A DNA stretch of 5,092 bases from an uncultured Ruminococcus sp. Its GTDB lineage: Bacteria; Bacillota_A; Clostridia; Oscillospirales; Ruminococcaceae. A program made the translations under genes and the position numbers. The notes under the pieces are model-generated. The model was not told the origin of the DNA, made no database searches, and was given only the letters and a program-made list of their open reading frames with translations. The DNA lies in assembly GCA_900315975.1 (NCBI GenBank), contig ONBA01000075.1:1-5092 (forward strand). Direction: 5' to 3'. How positions within the stretch are numbered: the first letter of the stretch is position 1; each line of letters opens with the position of its first letter. Below, in pieces: positions 1-5,092 of this stretch.

Positions 1-521
1 AGCTGTGAGAGCATATCTGTGACCTTGCATTTGCCGAGAATACAGCGGACATATCCGCAGTAGTTTGAATTTTCACGATAATCTGTGATGCTGAGTTCTG
101 ATGTGCCTGCATCAAGTCTGATAATGCAAAGGGTGAGATATTTCTTGTAATCTGTATTCTGAAATTTTGGTATTGCAGGATTTGTGGCGGGTGTTCCTGC
201 GAGGATTTCAAAACTGACATTACGGACGTTTTCAGAAGTGTTGCAGCAAACTCCAACCGCCATATATCTCGGCAGGGATTCGTCTACATAGCGTGACAAA
301 TCATAAGTATATGCCGTATCAGAAATGAAATAATGCCCCTGAATCCAAGCCTTTCCGCTGCCGATTGTCAGCTTTAACTTGTTTACAGACAGTTTGAAAC
401 ACTGCCCGAAATTGTCCTGAATCCCGTCACAGATGATACTGCCGAGATAGTCATTGAAATTCTCAGCAGTATATGTTCTGTCAAGATTTTTAGAATTGAA
501 AAATCCGAATGAAAATGCCAT
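1..521 (-). CDS. Phage tail fibre / upper-baseplate (BppU-like) protein, N-terminal part; runs off the left edge
   Basis: The reading frame is open from an ATG at 519-521 to the window edge: 173 codons, with the C-terminus missing. A full AAGGAGG lies 8 nt upstream, so the start is secure. It opens MAFSFGFFNSKNLDRTYTAE. This resembles the N-terminal domain of many Bacillota phage tail proteins that begin with a 'GFFNS..gDR.Y.A..m..yf..lisdGi' pattern, continue with a 'vgtG.aWi.G' segment (here SGKAWIQGH, residues 55-63), and end in 'I.D.R....CG.V' (here ITDYRENSNYCGYV, 145-158). In known systems this domain attaches the host-binding fibre or baseplate to the tail tip. It is last in the visible operon, 3 nt after the Gp37-like gene, the usual place for such a protein. 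It has eight cysteines in 173 residues, rather many for a tail protein. The receptor-binding part is outside the window. Family call from remembered motifs: likely, not certain. Confidence 0.7.
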   Translation of the reverse strand, partial: MAFSFGFFNSKNLDRTYTAENFNDYLGSIICDGIQDNFGQCFKLSVNKLKLTIGSGKAWIQGHYFISDTAYTYDLSRYVDESLPRYMAVGVCCNTSENVRNVSFEILAGTPATNPAIPKFQNTDYKKYLTLCIIRLDAGTSELSITDYRENSNYCGYVRCILGKCKVTDMLSQ

Positions 522-524
522 AAA

Positions 525-1637
525 TCATTCCTCCTTAAATGTCGGTGTTAAATTTCTGCCGTTGCGGTCAAAACTCTCAATCATTCCAATAAGCTGTATT
601 TTATTCTGTCTGATTCCAAACCTGTGATGTTCTACGGTAACAAAATCGCCAACAAAATAGTCCACACCGTATTGAAACTGTGTGGACTGCACTGCAATCT
701 GTGATTCTGATTTTGTCTTTGTGGGAACAAGATTCTGTTTTCCTTTCTCTTTCAGAAGTTCCTCATATTCGATTTCAGAAATTGGTTTTGTTTCGTTGGC
801 AATCTGTTCTTCATCTGAAATGTCCTTTGCATCAACATAAAGCTCGTACCTGTCAAGATAGGTCGGCTCAGTATCCACACAATATGTGGTATTCTTGCGC
901 TCTGCGCCCTCACCGTGACCATAGATGTAGGCGAAGTTGCGAGTAACAGCAGAATCTGAAGCATATGAGAATGACAACAGATTGCTGTAGGCATCGGAGA
1001 ATATAATGTGCGGATTCTCTTCCTGCAATAGACTGCGGTCTGTGCCTTCTGCGAGATCAAGCACCATTTTATAGGTTTCGCCAACATCCTTCACAAGTCG
1101 GATATTTGCAGAGCCGCCGATCTTCTCACAGATCGTGTATACCCATTCCATGAGATTTTCATAGGATACCTGCAGCGTTGCGGTTTGTTCCCAGCAAGCC
1201 CCCGATACTGAGCCGAGTGATAAGCCGGGAATGCGACGGTTATCATTGAGAAGTGTATTCTGCCTGACAATATCATGCACAATTTCGCTGTATGCCTTCT
1301 GCGCCGTGACATTATATGTCGGGTGAATGATGCGGCGCTCCAGCAGGCACATGAGAAATCTGCCTTTTACGGTCAGATAGTCGCCGTTCTCAGCATCTGT
1401 ATCAATTTGAACGGAATCAATAATGCCGAAATGCTGACTGTCATCATCCCTGCCGACAATTCTGCCTGTCTGGAAGATTGATAGATTCTCCGGATTGGCG
1501 GCGATATACACTTCAAAGCAGCCGCACTGATAATACTCAATATCCCACAGTAGCGAGGAAAAACTGTCACACACTGCTTCGAGTGTGATCGTTAGGCTGT
1601 CTGCCTCAGCGTCCATTCTGTATACTTCAATCTGCAT
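525..1637 (-). CDS. Siphovirus ReqiPepy6 Gp37-like tail-tip protein
   Basis: A 370-residue protein that is probably a structural part of the tail tip or baseplate hub, in the position just after Dit where tail-associated lysin or hub proteins are encoded. It resembles the Gp37-like family (Pfam Sipho_Gp37) in several places. An N-terminal part has a short strand-rich pattern and 'GCFEVYIA' (39-46). A 'GIIDSVQIDT...LTVKGRFLMCLLERR' region (71-102) follows. Then come YIYGHGEGAERK (238-248) with DRYELYVDAKDI (262-273), a charged helical stretch (286-300), and a C-terminal DYFVGDFVTV (326-335), where a conserved GDxV motif is expected. Its length is normal for the family. The ATG at 1635-1637 is preceded by TTGGAG with 8 nt spacing; a second Met at residue 8 has no better site. 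No protease or cell-wall hydrolase domain is visible. It starts 3 nt after the stop of the out-of-frame Dit tail (1641-1643) and ends 3 nt before the fibre gene. Seen: the motifs. Inferred: the exact tail role. Confidence 0.85.
   Translation of the reverse strand: MQIEVYRMDAEADSLTITLEAVCDSFSSLLWDIEYYQCGCFEVYIAANPENLSIFQTGRIVGRDDDSQHFGIIDSVQIDTDAENGDYLTVKGRFLMCLLERRIIHPTYNVTAQKAYSEIVHDIVRQNTLLNDNRRIPGLSLGSVSGACWEQTATLQVSYENLMEWVYTICEKIGGSANIRLVKDVGETYKMVLDLAEGTDRSLLQEENPHIIFSDAYSNLLSFSYASDSAVTRNFAYIYGHGEGAERKNTTYCVDTEPTYLDRYELYVDAKDISDEEQIANETKPISEIEYEELLKEKGKQNLVPTKTKSESQIAVQSTQFQYGVDYFVGDFVTVEHHRFGIRQNKIQLIGMIESFDRNGRNLTPTFKEE
530..536 (-). promoter_or_regulatory. Shine-Dalgarno site of the tail fibre / baseplate gene
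   Basis: On the minus strand this reads AAGGAGG, a perfect match to the anti-Shine-Dalgarno core, 8 nt before the ATG at 519-521. It lies inside the last codons of the Gp37-like gene, whose TGA is at 525-527. Ribosomes finishing that gene would therefore be next to the start of the following one, which suggests coupled translation. The site fixes the start of the partial gene at 521. Confidence 0.85.
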
Positions 1638-1640
1638 ATA

Positions 1641-1811
1641 TCACACTCCAAGATAAGCATTTGTGTGTACGATCGTCACTTTCAGATTTTGCAGTCCGGT
1701 ACCGCGCAGATAAAAGCGGTTTTTGCCTTCACGCAGCGTCAGCCATGTTGAACCGGAAACAAGACGGTTGATGATATTCGTCTTAACGCCGCCTCTGTGA
1801 TCTGCAAATAT
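1641..1811 (-). pseudogene. Out-of-frame C-terminal remnant of the Dit gene
   Basis: This is the continuation of the Dit gene in the -1 frame relative to the annotated reading. The frame opens after a TGA at 1812-1814. From about 1793 to the TGA at 1641-1643 it encodes 50 residues that include GGVKTNIINRLVSGSTWLTL and NLKVTIVHTNAYLGV. These look like the usual end of Dit-type tail proteins ('NIIN.l..gStWl.L..G.N.f......NL.vTi.ht..YlGV'). It ends 3 nt before the Gp37-like start, the same spacing as the next gene pair, and contains that gene's Shine-Dalgarno site (TTGGAG). It has no start codon or ribosome site of its own, so it is not an independent gene. No X_XXY_YYZ slippery heptamer is visible in the overlap (1739-1811), so programmed frameshifting is unlikely. 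Confidence 0.8.
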
Positions 1812-2428
1812 TCATCGGTATCCGCATTGTACAGCGTGGGTGATCTTGCATCTTCGAGGGCTTCAATCTGCAAAGTAAAGCCTATCTCGTCACCATCGTT
1901 GATGATCTCCATGATGTTTTGTGTATTGTATTTGCCCAGTACAAATGGCTCCGGGTTGCTCTCGGTCGGAAACGGGAATGTGAAAGCGCCAGTGATCTGG
2001 CTGTAATATGCCATGACGGATTCCGTGGAGTACCAGTAGATGTCCGGGCAGAGTATGGATATCTGTCCAGTGACAAGCTGCTCAAAGTTGCTGACCTCGC
2101 AAGTTTCCACATAGCCCTCGGTGAAAACATCTATGCCTGCCGTCTTGTAGTAGACCTTGACATATCGGCTCGGTTTCACCACCTTGTATAGCTGATGTCG
2201 GCGGCCTTCTACGCCCACACCTCGCATCTCAAAGTGAATGACCACATTACGCTTCTCGATGAAGGCGTTGTTCAGATAACTGCCGTCCATACCTGCGTAG
2301 GAGGAGGTGCTGATCGTGCCGGGCGGCGGAGAAAGCCCCTCGATCTTTGAGGTCATATATTGGTTTGCGGTCGCCGTCATGTTGATCTGGACTCCGGCTG
2401 CATTTTCTAATATAAGGCTGAAAAACAT
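1739..2428 (-). CDS. dit: Distal tail protein (Dit; Sipho_tail family), C-terminus lost by frameshift
   Basis: Dit forms a hexameric ring at the tail tip, joining the tail tube to the baseplate and receptor-binding parts. The visible 229 residues show the family pattern: MFFSLILENAAG at the start, GLSPPPGTIST (31-41), SSYAGMDGSYLNNAFIEKRN (42-61), then RRHQLYKVVKPSRYVKVYY (76-94), GYVETCEVSNFEQ (105-117) and QISILCPDIYWY (122-133). This is the N-terminal barrel of the Sipho_tail type. A second domain begins around 150-200 (IMEIINDGDEIGFTLQIEA, 172-190). The frame then ends abnormally in a short unrelated tail (RRISSTVLFPVQHG), while the expected end continues in the -1 frame to 1641. I prefer the ATG at 2426-2428 over an in-frame GTG at 2435-2437. 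AAGGGGGG lies 8 nt upstream of the ATG but overlaps the GTG, and related proteins begin MFFS. It would normally follow the tape-measure gene directly; here a plus-strand cassette intervenes. As read, the C-terminal domain is incomplete and function is doubtful. Confidence 0.88.
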   Translation of the reverse strand: MFFSLILENAAGVQINMTATANQYMTSKIEGLSPPPGTISTSSYAGMDGSYLNNAFIEKRNVVIHFEMRGVGVEGRRHQLYKVVKPSRYVKVYYKTAGIDVFTEGYVETCEVSNFEQLVTGQISILCPDIYWYSTESVMAYYSQITGAFTFPFPTESNPEPFVLGKYNTQNIMEIINDGDEIGFTLQIEALEDARSPTLYNADTDEYLQITEAALRRISSTVLFPVQHG

Positions 2429-2436
2429 GATAAGCA

Positions 2437-2444
2437 CCCCCCTT
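2437..2444 (-). promoter_or_regulatory. Shine-Dalgarno site of dit, overlapping the cassette promoter
   Basis: On the minus strand this reads AAGGGGGG, a variant of AAGGAGG, 8 nt before the ATG at 2426-2428. It decides the start: the longer reading from the GTG at 2435-2437 would begin inside this site. Its first two bases (2443-2444) are also the first two bases of the plus-strand -35 element, so the accessory cassette begins exactly where the Dit translation signal does. Confidence 0.75.
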
Positions 2445-2471
2445 GTTTTTTCTATGGGATTGATGTATAAT
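2443..2471 (+). promoter_or_regulatory. Sigma-A type promoter of the accessory gene
   Basis: A -35 element TTGTTT (2443-2448) is followed by a 17-nt spacer and a perfect -10 TATAAT (2466-2471). Transcription would start near 2478, giving a leader of about 24 nt before the ATG. The leader carries GAGAGGAG (2488-2495), a good Shine-Dalgarno site 6 nt from the start codon. The consensus -10 with optimal spacing suggests steady expression in the host by the housekeeping sigma factor, independent of the phage late genes, which point the other way. No operator palindrome is obvious, so I see no sign of repression. The -35 matches the consensus in only three of six positions. Confidence 0.75.
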
Positions 2472-2501
2472 ACTTATATAAAAGTCTGAGAGGAGTTAAG
2501 T

Positions 2502-3506
2502 ATGAAACAGATTCAGATTGGCGATTACTTATTTATGTCTTGTGATGAAAAAGATAAAAAGAACATTGTAAATGATTTCATAAAGAATGAAAGTGTGATT
2601 TTCCTCGAATACTATCAGTTTTTGCTAAATGGAGGATTTGATGAACTTGAAAAGCAACTGTTTGAACACTTTAAAATCAAAAAGTGGCCTTCAATAACGA
2701 ATGACGATATTATTTGTAGCATTCTCCCTAAATCAGAACCTGATCGAATTAATAAAAGAAAAAAGAAAGACTATTATATAGCAAATGCATACTGTGCATT
2801 TGATGTGTTAAAACAGATATACAGTTTGGAATTATATAACCAATTGAAAAATATATCATCAACATACTATTTTACATACTATCTTATTCTAAAAAACATC
2901 ATGATGGATATAGATCAGCTTAAAAATTTATATAGTAATTTAATTGAAAACGACTTCAGATATCCAGCTTCTGTAAATAGACCCATACATACAATGGAAC
3001 TACACAATGTTCTACGCCAAGCTGTATACGGAAACATCTCTTTTCATTCATTTGCTGATTATGAAACCGCTGCACCTATTGCTGTAATTAGACAAATTAT
3101 TGAATTGCGTATTCGGAGAGCAATCGGTGTTCTGGGCTATATTGATGAATCGAGTATTAACATCTATCCTTTGAAAATGACAAAGGTATTTGAAATAATT
3201 AAACAGTATCCAGATATTATATTTCCAAATCACTTGACTTATCTTGAGCGAATATATCAATGGAGTAATTTGTACATCCATTCTGGCAAAGGAGATTTTG
3301 CTTGGATTACGTTTTTCCTTGAGAAATATTTGCGCCCATTAAGTTTTGGAGACAGAAAAAAAGATGGGAACTGGAGCTTTAAAAATGCTATTACCGTAAC
3401 CAAAGAAACATTAGATAATATTAAACAAGATATACAGAATCTGAATCCAAACCTTCAGCTATTAACGTGTGATCCTGAATGTGAACTTACTGAAAGACAG
3501 GATTAA
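2502..3506 (+). CDS. Accessory (moron-type) protein of unknown function, candidate prophage-borne defence gene
   Basis: A 334-residue protein that I do not recognise as a named family. It is soluble-looking, rich in Lys, Ile, Tyr and Asn, and probably mostly helical. No signal peptide is visible; one apolar stretch (122-135) is too weak to call a membrane segment. The most structured-looking region is 185-280: a helix with IRQIIELRIRRAIG (196-209), then IYPLKMTKVFEII (221-233) and IYQWSNLYIHSG (251-262), followed by an aromatic segment FAWITFF (266-272) and YLRPL (276-280). The SNLYIH segment is spaced like the RNxxxH motif of HEPN-type RNases, but Ser replaces the Arg, so this is only a weak resemblance. 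Two cysteines lie at 323 and 327 (CDPEC). The ATG at 2502 is supported by AGGAG 6 nt upstream. The gene stands alone, opposes the tail genes, has its own promoter and terminator, and is clearly more AT-rich than its neighbours, which suggests separate acquisition. The place and arrangement fit a lysogen-expressed cargo gene. Anti-phage, superinfection-exclusion or host-fitness roles are all possible. Confidence 0.9.
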   Translation: MKQIQIGDYLFMSCDEKDKKNIVNDFIKNESVIFLEYYQFLLNGGFDELEKQLFEHFKIKKWPSITNDDIICSILPKSEPDRINKRKKKDYYIANAYCAFDVLKQIYSLELYNQLKNISSTYYFTYYLILKNIMMDIDQLKNLYSNLIENDFRYPASVNRPIHTMELHNVLRQAVYGNISFHSFADYETAAPIAVIRQIIELRIRRAIGVLGYIDESSINIYPLKMTKVFEIIKQYPDIIFPNHLTYLERIYQWSNLYIHSGKGDFAWITFFLEKYLRPLSFGDRKKDGNWSFKNAITVTKETLDNIKQDIQNLNPNLQLLTCDPECELTERQD

Positions 3507-3576
3507 AAAAACATCTCCTCAAGAGCAACGCTCAATTATTAAAGTGTTGAGCGTTGCTTGTGAAGAAGATATTTTT
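3505..3576. terminator. Probable bidirectional intrinsic terminator
   Basis: A perfect 12-bp stem (AGCAACGCTCAA at 3524-3535 with TTGAGCGTTGCT at 3547-3558) encloses an 11-nt loop. An imperfect extension of the stem joins it to an A-run at 3505-3511 on one side and a T-run at 3572-3576 on the other. Read on the plus strand, the hairpin follows the accessory gene directly and is followed by ATTTTTAT. Read on the minus strand, it follows the tape-measure gene and is followed by seven T. The T-runs lie 12-14 nt from the perfect stem, so efficiency depends on the extended stem forming. The A-run includes two bases of the accessory gene's TAA, and the plus-strand T-run overlaps the tape-measure stop codon (3575-3577). 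Confidence 0.75.
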
Positions 3577-5092
3577 ATATATTAAGTGCATTCCGCGTCT
3601 GACGATAGATTTCCAGCCGTGACAGCGATTTCGGACTATTATTGGTCTGATTCACTGTGCGGCTGTTGTCGTTATTGTAGTTGTTCACCACAGTTGTGCC
3701 GCCCGCGCCTACCATTGCGCCGGTCACACCGGACATATCCACATTGAAGTCAGAATTCATCGCAATGGCCATAGCGTCCGCCACACCGGAGATTGCCTTC
3801 TCGACATATTTCTTGCTCTTGTTGATACCCTGTGCAAGCCCCTTCATGAAGTCCGGCATCCAGCTTTCAAACTCCGTCAGAGGTCCCTTATCAGGAACGG
3901 AGAAATGCAGATAATCGCTGATCGCTCGTGCCACATCCGCAACAGTGTTGATGAGATTGCCGAGCATATAGTTCAGACCGTTGATAAGGTTCTGCATGAG
4001 GTCGCGTCCCCACGACCATGAACTGTTGACCTTGTCCATGACCGCATCATATACAGCCCTCATTGCATTTGTGACTGCATCACGCACGCCGCCAAGCCGA
4101 TCACCGATACCGTTCCGGATATTATCCCAGATAGACAGCACAGCGTCCTTTACCTGATTCATTGGATTTCTCACGATATCCGGCATCGCGTTCCATACAG
4201 ACTGCACCACGGTTCTGATCGCATTCAGCGCAGTATTCACTACATCCTTCGCAGCATTCCATGTTGTAGAGATCATATTTTTGATGTCAAGCTGTCCGGT
4301 ATTGATGAGCGTTTTCATTGCTGTCCAGACCGCAGTCACGATCTTTTTGATCCCATCCAGTGCTGCCTCAATAACAGATACAGCCGCTTTCCATGTTGTG
4401 GTGATGACCTTTTTGATGCTGTCGAGCGCATTTTCAACCACGGAAACAATGGCCTTCCATCCGCCTGTGATACCGATTTTGATCTGCGACATGGTCGCAT
4501 CAATTGCTGTATTCGCATTTGCCCAGACGTTTTTTACAGTATCAAAGACCTGTTCCATGAACCCCTGCACTGCAGTGACAACATTGGACAGAGCATTTCT
4601 GATAACAGTGCTGATCGTTTCTGCAAGATTGCCTGCAAAGCCATTGATTGCATCGCCAACAACACCAGCGTTCTGGTTGATACCGTCTGCAAGTCCCTGC
4701 ATGAAGTCAGGCATCCAGCTCTCGAAATCAGCCAGAGGTCCTTCATCCGGTACCGAGAAGTGCAGGAAAGACTTGATCTTATCTGCAACGCCCTTTACAG
4801 CGTCTGCAACCTTGCCTATACAGTTTTTAATACCGCTGACAATGTTGTTGATGATATCCGCGCCCCACTGAAATGCCTGAGAGCCGAGATTTTTAATGAA
4901 GTTTACTGCCGCATTGAAGCCGTTGACAATCGTATCCTTGATGGCTGTGATCTTTTCGGTGACCGCTGATTTCACACTGTTCCAGATATTGGAGACAGTG
5001 TTTTTTATTGCGTTCATGACTGTGCTGACTGTATTTTTGATGCCGTTCCAGATGTTGGATACCGTAGAGGAAATAGCGTTCAGGACGCTGCC
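3575..5092 (-). CDS. Phage tail tape-measure protein, C-terminal 505 residues; runs off the right edge
   Basis: This protein sets tail length and is packed inside the tail tube before DNA ejection. The frame is open from the right edge (GSVLNAISSTVSNIWNGIKN...) to a TAA at 3575-3577. The Met codon at 5015-5017 is internal, not a start: the 25 codons before it continue the same repeat pattern. Residues are numbered here from that Met. The protein has long low-complexity helices rich in Ala, Val, Ile, Asn and Thr. Trp occurs at 165, 187, 209, 231, 253, 275 and 297, exactly 22 apart, with Leu or Met mostly midway, as in an 11-residue (hendecad) coiled-coil pattern. Two copies of a module with HFSVPD.GPL..FESWMPDF (86-105 and 371-390) follow WG.D (51 and 336), a familiar tape-measure C-terminal module. 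The end is Asn-rich (VVNNYNNDNSRTVNQTNN, 443-460), then SRLEIYRQTRNALNI. No lysozyme or peptidase domain lies in this part. Dit should come next; here a 1.1-kb opposing cassette does. Confidence 0.95.
   Translation of the reverse strand, partial: GSVLNAISSTVSNIWNGIKNTVSTVMNAIKNTVSNIWNSVKSAVTEKITAIKDTIVNGFNAAVNFIKNLGSQAFQWGADIINNIVSGIKNCIGKVADAVKGVADKIKSFLHFSVPDEGPLADFESWMPDFMQGLADGINQNAGVVGDAINGFAGNLAETISTVIRNALSNVVTAVQGFMEQVFDTVKNVWANANTAIDATMSQIKIGITGGWKAIVSVVENALDSIKKVITTTWKAAVSVIEAALDGIKKIVTAVWTAMKTLINTGQLDIKNMISTTWNAAKDVVNTALNAIRTVVQSVWNAMPDIVRNPMNQVKDAVLSIWDNIRNGIGDRLGGVRDAVTNAMRAVYDAVMDKVNSSWSWGRDLMQNLINGLNYMLGNLINTVADVARAISDYLHFSVPDKGPLTEFESWMPDFMKGLAQGINKSKKYVEKAISGVADAMAIAMNSDFNVDMSGVTGAMVGAGGTTVVNNYNNDNSRTVNQTNNSPKSLSRLEIYRQTRNALNI
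3818..4012 (-). repeat. Tape-measure C-terminal module, copy 2
   Basis: This encodes residues 336-400 counted from the Met at 5017: WGRDLMQNLINGL, then DYLHFSVPDKGPL and FESWMPDFMKGLAQGI. It matches copy 1 in frame at an exact offset of 855 nt (285 codons), without gaps. The best-conserved DNA is 3821-3910 against 4676-4765, around the SVPD.GPL and FESWMPDF codons. It is an intragenic duplication rather than a mobile element. Confidence 0.85.
4064..4525 (-). repeat. Tandem 66-nt (22-residue) tryptophan repeat in the tape-measure gene
   Basis: Seven successive 22-residue units each begin with Trp (codons at 4523-4525 down to 4127-4129), with no insertion or deletion. The best-matched units read WKAIVSVVENALDSIKKVI and WKAAVSVIEAALDGIKKIV. 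At DNA level the units have diverged, but shared words remain, such as TCCATGTTGT (plus strand) at 4258 and 4390, 132 nt (two units) apart. Leu or Met at unit position 12 splits most units into two 11-residue halves. A further Trp pair 22 residues apart sits near the right edge (codons beginning at 5050 and 4984). Repeats of this kind change tail length in fixed steps when units are gained or lost. Confidence 0.85.
4673..4867 (-). repeat. Tape-measure C-terminal module, copy 1
   Basis: This encodes residues 51-115 counted from the Met at 5017: WGADIINNIVSGI, then SFLHFSVPDEGPL and FESWMPDFMQGLADGI. It pairs with copy 2 at 3818-4012, 285 codons downstream. The 22-residue tryptophan array lies between the two copies, so the modules bracket the helical array. 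Confidence 0.85.

Noticed and set aside
752..1087. Minus-strand open frame of 111 codons inside the Gp37-like gene
   Set aside because: It lies wholly within another reading frame of a well-supported gene, and its translation shows no recognisable motif.
1638..1738. Apparent 100-nt intergenic gap between dit and the Gp37-like gene
   Set aside because: It is not intergenic; it is the out-of-frame end of dit, as the -1 frame translation shows.
1739..1811. Programmed -1 frameshift giving full-length Dit
   Set aside because: No slippery heptamer or nearby strong stem is visible in the overlap, the family is not known for this, and residues seem to be missing at the join. A mutation is more likely.
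2307..2489. Small plus-strand frame running across the dit start into the cassette leader
   Set aside because: It is antisense to the conserved N-terminus of Dit, has no convincing ribosome site, and would end inside the leader of the accessory gene.
2460..2500. Possible minus-strand promoter for dit in the cassette leader (TTAACT with TATAAG or TATTAT)
   Set aside because: The spacings (15 or 21 nt) are poor, and the AT-rich boxes are mostly the reverse of the plus-strand -10 region, so the evidence is too weak to annotate.
3048..3281. Minus-strand frame opposite the accessory gene
   Set aside because: It is a chance opening in AT-rich DNA opposite a gene with its own promoter, ribosome site and terminator.
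2430..3590. Cassette as an insertion sequence or integron-like element
   Set aside because: I found no terminal inverted repeats, no clear target duplication at the two ends, and no transposase or recombinase gene.
4281..4871. Plus-strand open frame of 196 codons opposite the tape-measure gene
   Set aside because: It is antisense to a strongly supported coding frame, has a low-complexity translation that mirrors the repeats, and shows no ribosome site or family motif.

Overview
The window is part of the tail-morphogenesis operon of a long-tailed (siphovirus-type) temperate phage or prophage of a low-to-moderate-GC Gram-positive bacterium. A Clostridia host (Bacillota, gut type) is most likely. 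The clues are the protein families, which match those of Clostridia prophages from memory, the Shine-Dalgarno sites (a full AAGGAGG before the last gene), and the tight 3-nt gene spacing. The host assignment is inference; no host gene is in view.

Layout. The tail genes lie on the minus strand and read from right to left in the usual order. First is the C-terminal 505 residues of the tape-measure protein (3575-5092, running off the right edge). Next is the distal tail protein Dit (1739-2428), then a ReqiPepy6 Gp37-like tail-tip protein (525-1637). Last is the N-terminal 173 residues of a tail-fibre or upper-baseplate protein (1-521, running off the left edge). In such phages the tape measure fixes tail length, Dit forms the hub ring at the tail tip, the Gp37-like protein caps or extends it, and the last protein anchors the receptor-binding parts. 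No gene-free stretch exceeds about 100 bases.

Two things break this pattern. First, a self-contained AT-rich cassette on the plus strand (about 2443-3576) separates the tape-measure and Dit genes. It has its own promoter (TTGTTT, 17 nt, TATAAT), one gene for a 334-residue protein of unknown function, and a hairpin with A/T tracts on both sides that could stop transcription in both directions. It fits exactly between the tape-measure stop codon and the Dit Shine-Dalgarno site. That is typical of a 'moron' or prophage-borne accessory gene, possibly a host-protecting (anti-phage) one; the function is inference.

Second, the Dit gene is broken near its 3' end. Its frame stops at 1739, but the expected C-terminal 50 or so residues follow in the -1 frame down to a stop at 1641, which restores the 3-nt spacing to the next gene. 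Family comparison from memory suggests that about 20-25 residues are also missing at the break. Together with the possible terminator in the middle of the operon, this suggests a decaying prophage that may retain the cassette for the lysogen's benefit.

The tape-measure fragment is notable for seven tryptophans spaced exactly 22 residues apart and for a module of about 65 residues present twice, 285 codons apart.
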